DNA from: Eulemur rufifrons
Taxonomy: Eukaryota; Chordata; Mammalia; Primates; Lemuridae
Assembly (NCBI RefSeq): GCF_041146395.1
Contig: NC_090990.1
Span: forward strand, 45,828,001-45,892,000
Reading direction: 5' to 3'
Length of the DNA: 64,000 nt
This document shows positions 35,885 through 48,544 of this stretch, piece by piece. The notes below the pieces were generated by a model. It saw only the letters and a list, made by a program, of their open reading frames with translations. It was not told where the DNA came from and did not search any database. Each line of letters opens with the position of its first letter. Within the stretch, counting starts at the first letter, position 1. The position numbers and the translations under genes are program-made.

Positions 35885-36730
35885 GTGTTAAGAGATACAT
35901 AACATGAAATTTACCATCTTAACCTTTTCCAAGTGTACAATTCAGTGGCTTAGGGACATTCACGTTCTTGTGCAACCATCACGGCTATCCATCTCCAACA
36001 CTTTGTCACCTAAAACTCTGTTCCCACTAAACAGCACCTCTTTATTCCCCCTTCTTCCCAGCCTTTGGCAATCACCATTCTACTTTCTGTTTCTATGAAT
36101 TTGGCTACTCTAGGTACCTCATATAAGTGGAATAATATATTTTTTGTCCTTATTTTTTTACAATATAGAATACTATATTATCACATATTATTTGTCTGTA
36201 TTGCTTAATTTCATTAGCATAGTGTTGTCAAGGCTCATCCATGTCATAGCATATGTCAGAATTTCCTTTCTTACTGAGAATAATATTCCATTGTAAATAG
36301 ATATCATATTTTGTTAATGCATTCATCCATTGATGGAAATTTGGGTTGTTTGCACCTTTTGGTTATTGTGCAAAATGCTATGAACATGAGCATGCCAAGA
36401 TCTGTTCAAGTCCCCGTTTTCAGTACTTCTGGGCATATAACTAGAAGTAGAATCGCTGAATCATATGGTGATCCTATATTTAGTTTTTTGAGGAACCACC
36501 ATACTGTCTTCCACAGCAGCTACAGCATTTTACATTCCCACCAGCAATGCACAAGGATTCCAATTTCTCCACATTCTCGCCAACACTTTCTATTGTCTAG
36601 TATTTTGGGGGTAGTGGAGGGGAGTGGATAATAGCTATCACAGTGGACGTGAAGTGGTATCTCATTGTGGTTTTGATTTGTATTTTCCCAGTGATCAGTG
36701 ATATTGAATATAGTTTCATGTGCTTATAGG
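35885..36730 (-). mobile_element. Old LINE-1 3' part (antisense)
   Basis: A long match in order to the reverse of mammalian L1 3' sequence: 'accattctactttctgtttc', 'ggctactctaggtacctcat', 'gaatttcctttcttactgag', 'catccattgatggaaatttg', 'tttttgaggaaccaccatac', 'ttacattcccaccagcaatg' and 'tatctcattgtggttttga'. Many substitutions; no intact coding frame. Confidence 0.88.
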
Positions 36731-37044
36731 GTTTGAAGCGGGTCTTTGCCTCTTCTCCAGAATTTCCATCACTCACTGCCACCTCTTCTAAATGAGCAGC
36801 AAGTCTCTCTGAATTCCTCCTCTAGCTGCTAATAGCATGCTTTTCCCCCAGTGTCACCTCTCGCCATGCCCCACTATCCCTGGACCTGATCATACTTTAC
36901 TCAGGCTGATGAGTTTGCTTGCCATGAGCACACACAAACTAGAGGAAAGGGGAGGCTGGCCCAACACCTGGGAAAACTAACCATGGTAATTAAAAGTCAC
37001 CAAAAATCCATTGTTGGGTCAATGTGTTTCCAGAGCTGCAAGAG

Positions 37045-37160
37045 CAATTTCATTTATTCATTCATTAAATAAATTTTTGTTGAGCATGTACTTGTAACCA
37101 GCACTGGCTTAGTGACTAAGAAGACAAAGGCAATTATAATATAATCCCTTAGCCTTTTGG
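37045..37160 (-). mobile_element. L2 LINE 3' end (antisense)
   Basis: 'tcattcattaaataaatttt' and 'gttgagcatgtacttgtaacc' match the reversed L2 terminus. Confidence 0.6.
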
Positions 37161-37334
37161 AGGGCTTGTAAAAGTTTAATCAGATGAGATCAATCCAGAG
37201 GAGAAAAGGCATGTCTTCATAAAGAAATGATTTTACATGTAGCTATTTTATTTGCTACCTCACTTCTTTCTATTTTAATTAGGCCATGGTAATCCACATC
37301 AATATAATAATATACTGTCCTTGGGCAATGTAAG

Positions 37335-37535
37335 CAGTGATGTAGAGTATGAACTCTGAAAACAGACCTAGTACCCAAAAACATTTCCTGCGTGACCATG
37401 AGGAAGTTACTTAAACTCTCTCAGCTTCAATTTTCTCATAATTTTTAAAGGGTGTGAGCTTATGAGGTGTCTAGCACAATGCCTGGTTCATCATAAATAC
37501 TCAAAAATGTTAGTTATCATTATTATTATTAGACA
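37335..37535 (+). mobile_element. MIR SINE
   Basis: 'gcgtgaccatgaggaagttac', 'ttaaactctctcagcttcaa', 'agcacaatgcctggttcatc' follow sense MIR. Confidence 0.75.
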
Positions 37536-37539
37536 AATA

Positions 37540-40125
37540 CATCCTTTTGTTCATTCATTTGTCTGGGGTTCTTCGGTTGTTAGTTTTGGTTTTGGTTTTT
37601 AGCAAGGAAAGGAAGGAGGGAGCTCTAATTCATGTGTGTGTTTTTTGGTTTTTTTTTTTTCCTCCTATGGCTATATGGTCCCCCTAGAAATAAAAAATCA
37701 AGGACTTCCTAAGCCCCTATCAAATGTCTCTATGTATTTCACTCTACACTGGGAGAGTAAAATCTCATCGGGAATATAAAAACAGCCTGTCCCAAAGACA
37801 CAAATTTTTGTAAATGTGATATCAGCACAATGAGTGCATTTCAATTAGATACAAGGGCGTGACAAGCAAAGCGATTTTTATAATTTCTAAAAACTTTTTC
37901 CCAAGAATCCATTGTGTCAAATTCAGAAAGGGATTCACTTATACAAGACCAGTTACAACAAATTGAAGGCTTATTTCAGAGGACATGAAACTGGCAGGGA
38001 GTTAGTGAGTCTTAAGGAAACCCTCAAGCTAGGACAAGCTCATGACTTCAGAGGCTGTTTTCCCAGGGAAGCCTGCTCTCCAGACCTCTCTCTATGTGTG
38101 TGCCCACTTGGACGTCAGGTTCCTGAGAAGTTGCACTTGGGTTAAAGTTTAGCAGCTGAGACCTCAACTGAAATTGCCCTGGGTGACACTGCTGTGAAAC
38201 ACCCCCATCTTTGTTGGATTTGGAGTTTGGGCTGCTTTGGAAAGCTGTCCAAGTCCACTTCCCCAAGCATAGCCCACGGAGTTTGCATCACAGAGGGTGC
38301 TACTCGTCAGTTTCAATTCTAAGCTGCCCACGTTTTAGTCTTGGTAATAAAAACATCCAATTCAGAAACTTACTTCCCTGGGTTGTGACTTCTATTTCTT
38401 AGTGTTCCAAGCTCTATCCAAAAAAGATACATAGAAGAATGTTGGGAATCCTTATTCTTAGAGTCAACAGTTATATTTAGCAGTTTCCGAGGTGAAGAAA
38501 AGTAAATGGAAGGGAAACAAATCCTTTTACAATGCTATCATTGAATAGGGCCACCTTTAAGTGCTACAATTCATTTGTATTGTCACTGAAATTAAAAAGA
38601 GAGAGAATACTCTCCCCCTCCCCAAATAAAGAGCGGCAGTGCCTTGAGTTCAATCAACTAGAAGTCAGGAACACTAAGTGTCTCCATTTGTAAAGTGGTA
38701 ATATTAATACTCACCACCTGCTTCCCAGGGCTGGTGTACGGGTTTGTGTTCATTTCTGAGAGGGGCTCGAGATCCTTGAGTGAAAGGTGTGATGCACAGT
38801 ATTGTAATTCCCACCACAGGGTAACATATGGAGAGGGAAAGAAAGTGTATAGATACGTATGTTTCTGTTTAAACTCTGTGTGCAATGCTGACTTTTATCT
38901 TATTTTGCCTTTAAGCTAAACTGCATGGGTCACATTTAGAGCATATGTTGTTATCATTCGCCTTTTTTAGCTCAAGAAAATTGAGTGAATAACGGGTATT
39001 GTTTCCCTGTTTGCCGTGGTTAGAGCGGTTGGCGCGTTTAGAAATCTCTGACTCGGCACACAAAATAGTAGATCCTCTCACTCTTACCACGCTGAGGGTG
39101 AGGGGCTTCAGTCTGCATGTCCCCCTGTTCTACCATCCATGGAGATTCTGGATCTAGTGTGGAATCTTTGAAAATGGCAGAGTATTATGTTACAAGTGAA
39201 AAATTCTTTTCACTTTCCTCGATAGAAAGAACGGACAATGAAAGCATGGCACTCGTGGATACCCATATGCCTCTCGCTCACAGCCTCTTAATTGGTCTAA
39301 TGTGCTTTTCACTTTTTGCTTTTCTCCTATAATGAGCTTTCACATTAGTGGTCTTATATTTTAAGCCCTTGCCAGGGACACGGGCCCCCTGAGCGTGCTA
39401 GGGAAGAACCTACACTTCTGCAGAAGGCCTCTTTCTCAATTTGATTTTAATTAGAAACCAGGTGGTAAAAACCAAAAAGGTTGGTGGTGTTCCTTGGATG
39501 TAAGATGCGAAATGGGTTTAAGTAACACTGTATTAGTCATGAGGCAGAAATGGAGTAATGTTGACATGACTTGAAAGTAGCATTGTTGAGTAAATGAATA
39601 TGTGAGAAGCACTTGCTAAACTAAATGAGTTCTGCAGTTGTATGCACATTTGTGTAATCCTGTTTATTGATGCCTGAAACAATTTGCAAAATAGAAACAA
39701 ATCCATGAAGAAGAAATATGTTTGGAATTATTTGTTTATATGACAATTTAAAAAAAAAAAAAAACCACACAGGAATCCAACTGCCACATTTCGTTCACTA
39801 AATATACCATATGTGGAAGCTTCCCCTCAGAAAATCCAACAGCAACCTTTACTGTCTGACGTGGAACAATAAGGAACAACGCAACGTCTTTTACTTGCTT
39901 ATTCAACTGCTTTTAATATGAGAGTTAGTTTTGTAAAATTTTTTTAGCCAAACAGAACATTAGGATACTTGGACTTTTGTTGTCTTTTAGAAGCTGATGA
40001 ATTTCTCTTAATGCAATATGAGTGAGAATAATGGCTTTAACAGAAAAATACATATTTGCACATTTTCTTGAAAATAAATTCAAGTACTTTTAAGAAAAAT
40101 GTTTTAAGGAAATACTTATAAGCTT
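37540..40125 (+). other. NFIA intron, largely unique sequence
   Basis: Over 2.5 kb without a clear mobile element. The segment at about 38940-39360 has several homeodomain/SOX-like cores and CpGs (e.g. 'gcggttggcgcgtttag' near 39025) and could be regulatory. No coding exon recognised. Confidence 0.4.
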
Positions 40126-40129
40126 GCAA

Positions 40130-40345
40130 TGGGCACTATTCTTAAGCACTTTACAAATATGAATTCATTTAGCTCTTACTTCAATTCCTCTATTATTATG
40201 ATTATTTCCAGTTGACAGATGAGGGGAGTATGGCACAGAGAAGTTCAGTGACTTCCTCAAAGTCACACAGCAATATGTAGGGGAGCCAGGAGTCAAAGCC
40301 CCAGCATCCATTCTTTAACCACCACACTGCTGCCTCTCCACAGGG
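40130..40345 (-). mobile_element. MIR SINE (antisense)
   Basis: 'cttgcaatgggcactattc', 'ttgacagatgaggggagtat', 'cacagagaagttcagtgac' and 'agtcacacagcaatatgtag' follow reverse MIR. Confidence 0.82.
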
Positions 40346-41549
40346 CAGAGCCTCCATGTATTGGGTATTTTTTTTTTAAGACGATCTAGACACCAGCACT
40401 TTATTTTTGAAGTTCAGATGCTAGACACAATCTGCCTCCGTGCCTACTGGCTGTCCTTGGATCCATGAGACTTTGCCTCTCGTACCCATTTCTCTGGGCC
40501 TCTACTTTGGGGAAAGAACACTTGTTGCTGTCTAACTCAGTTAAGAAGTACAAGTAGTCCTAGCCCTGCCAGCTGCAATCCCAGACTGGATCACTTCTCC
40601 AGATTTGAGGTTAATCAACTGCAAATTCCATTAGCTTCATACAGAGTGAAAATAAAGAACAGACGGCTTCACATGGGAGCCTGAAGTCAGGTGCGGCTCC
40701 TCCAGGCTGGCCTGCAGGTATCAGCTTTTCCCCTGCCTCAAAGGAACAGCCTTTGATAGGGAGGCACATCAAAGAAGTGCTGTTCCAGAAAGGCCTCTGC
40801 TGCTGCAAAAGCTCTCAGAGTGCACCCCCATGTGCACCACAGGCTTTTTTTCCCCCTGGAAAGATGTAGAATTTGAAACTTTGGTTCGTTGTAGTCTGGC
40901 TGCTGTGGGAACGTTTCCTGGGTGCACGTCGGTATGCAGCTGTGGTAGGTATGTGATGCCGACAACCGATTTCTCTGCCCACTAGACAAGATGGTGAAGA
41001 GTTAGGTTCAAAAAGGCTGCTGTGACTTTGAGGTGGTCCTTACTTGAGCTTTAGGCTTCTTTTCACGGGTCCTGATGTAGAATGGCTTTAAAACACAAAA
41101 TAAAAGCCATTTTCCAAAGAGCGCTGATGTTTTTCAAAGAAGAACAAAAGTGAACTTGCTAGAACATATTCAAATACAAGCTGTTAGTTTCTCATTAATC
41201 GAAGTTGCCCAAACAAAAGCTTTGCCAGTGGAATGAAAGAAGTATTATATAGCAGTATTGAGTAAGTTAGCAATTCCCTTAAAAATGCACAGTTCTATTG
41301 GTCTCCTTATGTGAAGCTTCCCCACGATCAGGTGAGAGTTCAATTTCCGTTTGACTTTTTAAATGCCATATGGTCATTATCTAAACCCCTTTCACTTTCC
41401 CTGAATCCCTGCCCCACACCATTGGCTGAGTTACTCTTTTGCTTTTATAATTTTCCCTTGTTTAATTGCTTATCTCTTCCTACCCCAGATTAAGGAAATA
41501 TTGTCACTGTTAAAACCAGAAGAAAAAAAATGCAATAACGCCATTGGTG

Positions 41550-41870
41550 GGAACTTATAAGCTAACCAATCCCGATCACAAATGGCCCCTTTCTAATCAT
41601 AGTTTGTGGTGGAATGAAAGATGCAATTGTCTGGAAGGGATGAATATGGGATCCATGCTGGCTTGCAGGTCAAAGGTCATCGCATGCAAAGGTCCCTTTC
41701 TCTCTGGCACGGCTCCCTTTGTATAGCATAGTTTGGCAGCTATCTCCTTGCACTTCGGCTACCTGCCAGTGCAGCTGGTACTATGTCTGGTGCAGACAAC
41801 AAAGCGTCACTCAGCAACCAGCGGCTCTGCATGGGTCCGCTTTTCTCAGATGACAAAGAAAGATGGGCTA
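41550..41870 (+). promoter_or_regulatory. Candidate intronic enhancer with perfect DR1 element
   Basis: AGGTCAAAGGTCA at 41667-41679 is an exact direct repeat with one-base spacing, the consensus for HNF4, COUP-TF and PPAR:RXR. Around it are a RUNX-like tgtggt, TEAD-like ggaatg (near 41613), an octamer-like atgcaaag (41684-41691) and an E-box cagctg (near 41771). Dense motif content in a transposon-free stretch argues for an enhancer, but this is inference. Confidence 0.45.
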
Positions 41871-42979
41871 TACATTCTACCATCGCTGCCCATTAAAAGG
41901 ACTCTTAAATTGCATTACTACAAGTTATTGTTAATTATGTAGTAGTCACTGGAGCTGTAGGAGCTTTCCAGGGAAGACGGTTCGGCTATATGCTGGGAGA
42001 AGAAGGAAGTAGGGGAGGGGGTGATCACTGAGAGAAGCAGTAGCATGGAGCAAGCACTGGTGTTAGGGGACAAAAACTCATCTGCCACATCAAACCCGAG
42101 TGGCATGAATAGGGTAAGCCCTTGGTTCCGACGCTCGGCTCTGAAGGTTGGTGCTGTGACTGATGAAGAAGGAATCAACCGGCTGGAAGAATCTCTGATA
42201 TATGCAGTTTGGAAATTGCCCTGCCCACCCTCCATTCAAAAAGCCACATTTTTTTCTCCAGCATTTTCATTTAAGAATAATTTTAAGCAATTTATCACTT
42301 GGCTGTAATGCATTCGCTCTGGGCTGAAATCAATAAGTCCTGCAATGTGGAGATAAGGCCTGTTTGAAGGTTGGGGAAAGAGGACCAGAGGTTGCCTATT
42401 GTCAAATAGCCAGAAAATTAAAATTAAAGTGATGTGTTTACCCCATTTGGCCATCAGGGGTAGAAATACTGCTTTATTGGTGTTATGTTTTTCAAGGGTG
42501 GATTCTTTGAGATATTTTTATTGCAAGGGTCCAGTTCCATCCACTGTTTTAGAAATCAAATCAATATATCCATGTGTCCTCAAACAAGGAAAAGCCTCTC
42601 AAAGTGTTTCTGTTGAATTCCTTTGTACTGTTTTGAGTCAGTATTTGTTTTCTCTCTCCCTGCCCCTCTAATGGCTCCTAAGGCAGTGACTGGGGTTTTC
42701 AGGTCTGGTAATTCATTTGCTTGTCCCTCAACAAAGAATAAAAACACACACAGTTTCCAAAAAGGGCTGGTCGTGGGGCTTTATCAGTCTTCTTTGGCTT
42801 ATTTTGAGGTTTTTGGCCATTGAAATGAGATGACGCTGCTCTCGAAATGTCTGGCAAGTTTTTCATGATATGTACCAAACTCTCGCAGGGAGAGGTTCAC
42901 GATTTGCTGTAATTTCACTGCAACAACACAGCAGAATTACTTTTTCCCTCTTCCCCATCCCCCATGCTTCTCGCACTAC

Positions 42980-43018
42980 ACCCCCCCCCCGCCGCCCCCA
43001 CACCCCAACCCCTCCTGC
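42980..43018. repeat. C-rich tract, G-quadruplex/i-motif-forming
   Basis: C runs of about 10, 5, 4 and 4 separated by short loops. The minus strand, which is the template for NFIA, could form a G-quadruplex. Confidence 0.85.
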
Positions 43019-44894
43019 CAATCCTCTTCAGATTAAAAGGAAATCCAAGGGAAACAGGGCACAAAGGGGGCAGATGAAAGTCCACAGTCTTTAGTTTCTA
43101 TCTTTCCTTCTTGTGTCTAATTTTCCGCTTCTTGGTTGTTCTGATCTCAGCTATTTGCAATAGTTATATATAATTTAACATTATACAAAAGTATTGTCAT
43201 ATCAAACATAGTGAAATGGATTCCAAAAACACCATCTGGTATTTGGGAATGCACTGTGAGTTGGGAACGTGAGAAGAGATATTCTTTGCCACTTTGCTTG
43301 GGACCCAGCCATTAGCAGTGTAATTGCCAAGAAAAGGTGACAGGCTCCAGGCTTAAAACAAGTGGGTTCCTCCCTCCCCTTCGCCTATTAACTCTTGTGA
43401 GTCCTAAACCATATTAAAAAGGACTCTGAGGACAGAGCAATTTAGAACAAAAAGAAAAGAAGACAAGAAAGCAAAAGGACTGCAGAATCTAATGAAAAAT
43501 AGAGGAAAATATCCACTGCATTGTTGTTGTTGTTGTTTTATGAGGAAAGTAGAATAAGAAGAAATAAAACCAGTCAGATATAGGAGGGTGGGTACAGGGG
43601 GATTGGGTTAATTGTGCTTTAAAGTTATGGGGGTTTTCAGTGGATTTGCATGATGAGAGTTTTAGTCCAAAGCCTGTTTCAAAATCCTCATTAGTTTCCT
43701 CTAATCCACCTAAAATTATGAAGGCCTGGTTTGTGAAGGTCATCTGTGATGATTCAAAGCTATTTAATTTCATGGAGGTTTGCACCCACTTCTCTACATG
43801 AAAAATAAGAATTAATAACTCTGAATTGTCTTCTGGAGACTGCTAGGTGAGAGAAACAAAGAAATACAGACAGTATACTTTTATGGACCTGTACTTTGCT
43901 TAACCAATTTGAAATGAGAGTAGTTTAAAAAAAAAAAAATCCTGTTTAACAAGGAAAAACAGTTATCCTACTGGACAGAATCAGAAAGAGGACTTCTTAG
44001 CAGGAGATAAAAATAAGGAAACAGCAGGAAAAAAAAAACACTTAAACCTCTTATAGCTGTGTTCAATCTGGCATTCTCAACCTGGGTCTGTATCAGTTTC
44101 AAACTACAAAAATAGTTTACAAGGGTCACAGTCATTTTTTTCCACTCAGTGTGTCAGAAGTTAGGATGTGCGGCCCAGAACTGCCATTCCATTACACAGA
44201 ATAAAATGATATCTGGTGGGTGGATCGAAAGCTTGCCAAAGAAGACACAGTGAAAGCTAACCCTCTCAGTCTAGCTCCTGTTTTTAAATATTTATATCTC
44301 TGGCAGACTTTTTTGGGGTAGAGGAAACTGAAAGCTCTTTTGCTATCTGTCATTTCACCCAGGCAAATGAGAGAGAGTCTCACGACTTGATTTTCCTCGA
44401 GTTTGGCACCAGGAACAGGCGATGGCGTTTCTTTGGGACGGTGAATTTCTCTTTGTGGAAAAGTGGCCTGGACCAAGGATTTTTACAAGAGCCAGCAGCC
44501 GCTTTCCATACCCACTTGGGGCAGGGCCAAGTTCCCATTAGCACTGCTGTTACAGCTCGGGCCTGCCTTGCAGTCCACCGGTGCCAACTGCGGTCATGGC
44601 CCGTTAGGAAACCTACGCGGGACGCCTCCACGGGCCTGGGGAGGTGGGAAGTGTATCACTCTGGAAACTGGGCACTCTAGCTCTCTAGCCTGTCTCTGTC
44701 AGGAATTCTCTTTGTGATTGTCAGTTTTCCTCTGCCTGTACCCAACCTTAATTTCCCTCTGCAAGGAATCGGTCACCAGAGTCAATTGACTACTTTCTTC
44801 TCTGTCCCACCATCACCTCTGTCCCCTCCTTAGTTCAGGACCTGGAATACTGCTTAACCTTCCAACACCGCGGGGCAGTATCCCAGTGTGCACA

Positions 44895-45110
44895 GCAGTG
44901 GTTAAGAGCATGGGCTTTAGAATCCAACAGATCTACATCTTAATCATGGTTCAGCTACCTCCTCGTCCTGGCCTCTGCCACAAGCTAGGAGAGTAGCTCA
45001 TTTCTGACAGTGTTGTGGGGTCTACATGAGACAGTTTGTAAAGAATCTAGGACACCACCAGTCACTACTGAGCCCTCAGTATGCTAAGGTTGTTATTATC
45101 ATAATCAACA
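44895..45110 (+). mobile_element. MIR SINE
   Basis: 'cagcagtggttaagagcatg', 'ggctttagaatccaacag' and 'ggttcagctacctcctcg' are a clear sense MIR head. Confidence 0.85.
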
Positions 45111-45114
45111 ATTG

Positions 45115-45240
45115 TATACAGGTACATCAGAACCAAGTATCATACTGAATGCCGAGGATGCAGAGATGGGTAAGACATAAAACCTGCCCTCGGAGAGTTC
45201 TCCATCGGGAGAGACTGGCTCATCAGCTACAAAATAGCTC
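45115..45240 (-). mobile_element. L2 LINE fragment (antisense)
   Basis: 'aatgccgaggatgcagagatg', 'ggtaagacataaaacctgcc' and 'ctcggagagttctccat' follow reverse L2. Confidence 0.65.
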
Positions 45241-45344
45241 TCACTTTCTTCCTCTATTCACGTGCCTTTAATTTCCAACTTCTATAGGATTTTTCTGCAA
45301 CGTGATTGGGCAACAACAATAACCACAACCGTAACAACAGTGAT

Positions 45345-45500
45345 CTTAGACTCAATCTTTGCCATGTCCCAGACGCTGTAATAATCCTTTCACCTATTAC
45401 CTCATTTCGTTCTCCAGGTCTATGCCACTAACCATGATAACAAAGGAAAACCTGGGGAACTGGAGACACTAAGTAACCTGCAGGAACACACAGCGGGCAA
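45345..45500 (-). mobile_element. MIR SINE (antisense)
   Basis: 'taatcctttcacctattacc', 'tggagacactaagtaacctg' and 'gaacacacagcgggc' follow reverse MIR. Confidence 0.65.
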
Positions 45501-45644
45501 TACGTATGCATCAGTGAGGGGCGGGAATAATTTCATTTGTTAGCTGGAGGGGTGAACTTGATTCAAGATTCTAGGATTCTATTCCAATCCTCTTAAGTTG
45601 TTTCAGACAGAGGCAGAATGAGCCATAGGGGCTATAAAAATTGT

Positions 45645-46090
45645 TCTTTCATCAAATATTTTTTCAGCATCTACTATATGGTTTGGATACTCTGATAGAC
45701 ACACAAATGATTCAACACAAATTCTTCCTTCCCTCAAGAATAATCTAATCTAGAAGAGTAAAGAAAGCCTGTTTATGAGTAACTAGGACACACAGTGGAA
45801 GAGTTACATGCTGCATTAGAGAATTTCACGAGATGGAGTACCTGAACTCCAGCTAGGACTGGGCCAGAGGAGACTGTCAGGAAGGGCTTGAAGTTCAGGT
45901 GGTAACAAATGTGCAGAAATGATGAGGAAAGCTGTTCCAGGTGGAGAGAAACATATGAGCAGAGACTCACAGGTAGGAATGGGTCAGGTGTGTGATGATA
46001 AGAGTTCAAGGCTCTTGCAACAGACCCAAGAGAAGTTAATGAGGACATGAACTTGGATGGTGTCAAAACTGAGAGGAGAGAATAGATGTC
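45645..46090 (-). mobile_element. L2 LINE (antisense)
   Basis: 'tcaaatattttttcagcatc', 'tggagtacctgaactccagc', 'gttccaggtggagagaaac' and 'agcagagactcacaggtagg' follow the reverse L2 ORF2/3' region. The minus-strand open frame at 45773-46066 is this fossil, not an active gene. Confidence 0.75.
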
Positions 46091-46279
46091 AGAGACAGTG
46101 GTACCTTGCCAAATTTTATGCGCAAATTTGTTGCTTCATAAATATTCCTTGATGAGGACAACATATGCTGTTACTTAATAAGTATTCCTGATGAGGAAGT
46201 CATGTGCTGAGCTGATGGGGAAAAAAAAAAAACTTAATCACTCAGGGCTCAGTTTGTTTTTCTATTCATTCCCAAGAAA

Positions 46280-46560
46280 CCATTCATTCACTCCAGCATC
46301 CAAACACTGATTAAGTTAACACTCTCTGCACTGGACTAGGCACTACAGATACAAAGATGAGCGAGACCTGGTCTGCTCCTTTGAGGAGTTCACAATGCAG
46401 GGGCAGAGGCAATTGTATAAAGAGGTAATTTTGAAATGATGCGGTAGGGCAGTGCAAAACCACGAAGCCAGAGCCCTGGCGACCTGGACAGTGAAGTGTG
46501 TAACACCGCCTGGGGCGCTGGGCGGAGGCAGCACAGAAAATTCAAGGCTGGAGTTAAGGA
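46280..46560 (-). mobile_element. L2 LINE (antisense)
   Basis: 'ctgcactggactaggcactac', 'agatacaaagatgagcgag' and 'ttgaggagttcacaatgcag' follow reverse L2. Confidence 0.75.
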
Positions 46561-46564
46561 TTGA

Positions 46565-47488
46565 AATTCACACTCTTCCTTCAAGTAAAAGCACTCTGTG
46601 AATCTGCACTGTACAATGTTACCTGTCATTTTCCTATTATTTTTCACAACCACAACTTTGCCGTTAAGTCAGCCCAAGGGGAAAATAAGGACTTTGTATT
46701 TTTAGAGTTGTAAGAACACCTTAAAAAATCATGTAATCCCATGGCTTTCAGATACTATGGGATAAACGTGCATATGTTGCTATTTTATTAATAATGTTAT
46801 TTTATAATTTCAAACTGATAATAGTTACTTCTTCGAGTTCAACTGTAAAGAGTAATGAGTTTACTCTGATGAACCCCAGCATGGGATGTCAGAATTATGG
46901 GTGGTATTTGCAAACATACCAGCCTCGGTATTGTCTTTATTTTGGCATTTTGATTTGAATGCCTGGCCTCACAAAGATTCTGACTGCACTGATAAGTAGT
47001 GAAAGTGGTAACATCTGTGGGCTTCTTGTTTGTTTGTTTTTTGTTAACAGCTTGACTCACAATCTCAAGATACTCTCCATTTAATCTGGGCTCGAAGGCA
47101 GGAGAGTGAGACATTTCTGTTTCAAAGTCGAACCAGGAACAATAGTTATGATGGTTCTCTACATTCCTTGGTGTGTGTGTATGTGACAATCAGACATGAG
47201 GAGCCCAAAACTTACACGAACACTAAATTTGTCTATAAAATTTGATTTGTGGTGATCAGTATGTCAAGTTCACAAGTCACTGAATTAGACTGTCGCAGCT
47301 TGACAAAAGGACTGACTGGCCAAGCAACCAACGGGATATTTGCCTAGCATTTAGGGTAACTGTGACTGACTCACTTACACAATTTTAGGTTAAAACTCAG
47401 AATTCCAGAAAGACCACTGCAGAGCTACAATCTTCCTAATCAGTGATATATTTATAAGAAATTAGAATGTATGTGCAGACATGCATTG
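46565..47488 (+). other. NFIA intron, nothing firm recognised
   Basis: Unique sequence; the minus-strand frame at 46839-47189 has no recognisable domain. Confidence 0.5.
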
Positions 47489-47820
47489 TTTTTTTTTTTT
47501 TTCTGAGACAGAGTCTCTGTTGCCCAGGCTAGGGTGAGTGCCGTGGCGTCAGCCTAGCTCACAGCAACCTCAAACTCCTGAGCTCAAGCGATCCTCCTGT
47601 CTCAGCTTCCCGAGTAGCTGGGACTACAGGCATGCACCACTATGCCCAGCTAATTTTTTCTATATATATTTTTAGCTGTCCATATAATTTCTTTCTATTT
47701 TTAGTAGAGATGGGGTCTCGCTCTTGCTCAGGCTGGTCTCGAACTCCTGAGCTCAAGCGATCCGCCCACCTCGGCCTCCCAGAGTGCTAGGATTACAGGC
47801 GTGAGCCACCGCGCCCGGCC
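47489..47820 (-). mobile_element. Alu SINE (antisense), young lemur type
   Basis: A poly-T start, reverse right arm ('gctcacagcaacctcaaact'), lemur linker in reverse ('ttagctgtccatataatttc') and the end 'gagccaccgcgcccggcc'. A perfect 15-base duplication, cagacatgcattgtt, occurs at 47476-47490 and 47821-47835. Recent insertion. Confidence 0.96.
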
Positions 47821-48193
47821 CAGACATGCATTGTTATTTTTTTAATGTCAAAGAGATTCTGTGGGCAGTGAGATTATTGGTCATTTATGGTTAATTTATT
47901 TGTATTTATCTATATTAAAAATTTGATGAAAATTATTTTTAAATTAAAATAAAACATATCCACAGAGATTGTTGAAGTTTTCTTATGAGCTCATACAAAA
48001 ATTAAAGTACCTAGCAACTCAAATAATTATGTTGGTGGTTTCCAATATGATTCTCTATATATAATGTAATATATACACATACACATAGACTTACATATTA
48101 ATATATTCTTTGACATAAATATGAAAATCAGACATAAGAACCCAAAATTTACACTAACACTAAATATGGATTTTTTAATTTCAATCTCAAATT

Positions 48194-48542
48194 CTAGTCA
48201 TGTGCCCCTTAACAGTATTTTGGTCAATGAAGGACTACATACATGGCGGTGGTTCCATAAGACTATAATACTGTATTTTTACTATGTCTTGTCTATGTTT
48301 AGATATGCTCAGATGCACAAATGCTTATCACTGTGTTACAATTACCTAGAGTCTTCCGTACAGTAACATGTTACAGGTTTGTATCCTAGGAGCAATAGGC
48401 TATACCATAGAGCCTAGGTGTGTAGTAGGCTGTACCATCTAGGTTTATGTAAGGATGCTGTATGATGTTCACACAATGATGAAATCGCCTACTGACACAA
48501 TTCTCAGAACATCTCCTGGTCCTGAAGTGATACATGACCGTA
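48194..48542 (+). mobile_element. Non-autonomous DNA transposon (Tc1/mariner-like)
   Basis: It starts tagtcatgtgccccttaac and ends gtgatacatgaccgta, which are diverged inverted repeats with TA at both edges. The interior has 'ttgtatcctaggagcaatagg', 'gagcctaggtgtgtagtagg' and 'atgatgttcacacaatgatg', a common mammalian DNA element whose subfamily I cannot name with certainty. The minus-strand frame at 48386-48586 is part of it. Confidence 0.75.
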
Positions 48543-48544
48543 GT

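Larger units (their letters stand above)
40350..44890 (+). other. NFIA intron, transposon-free 4.5 kb
   Basis: No SINE, LINE, LTR or DNA element recognised over 4.5 kb, unlike flanking intron. Contents include the enhancer-like block at 41550-41870, a poly-C tract at 42980-43018 and a CpG-bearing block at about 44390-44640. Overlapping frames on both strands at 44380-44717 lack any recognisable domain. Confidence 0.45.
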
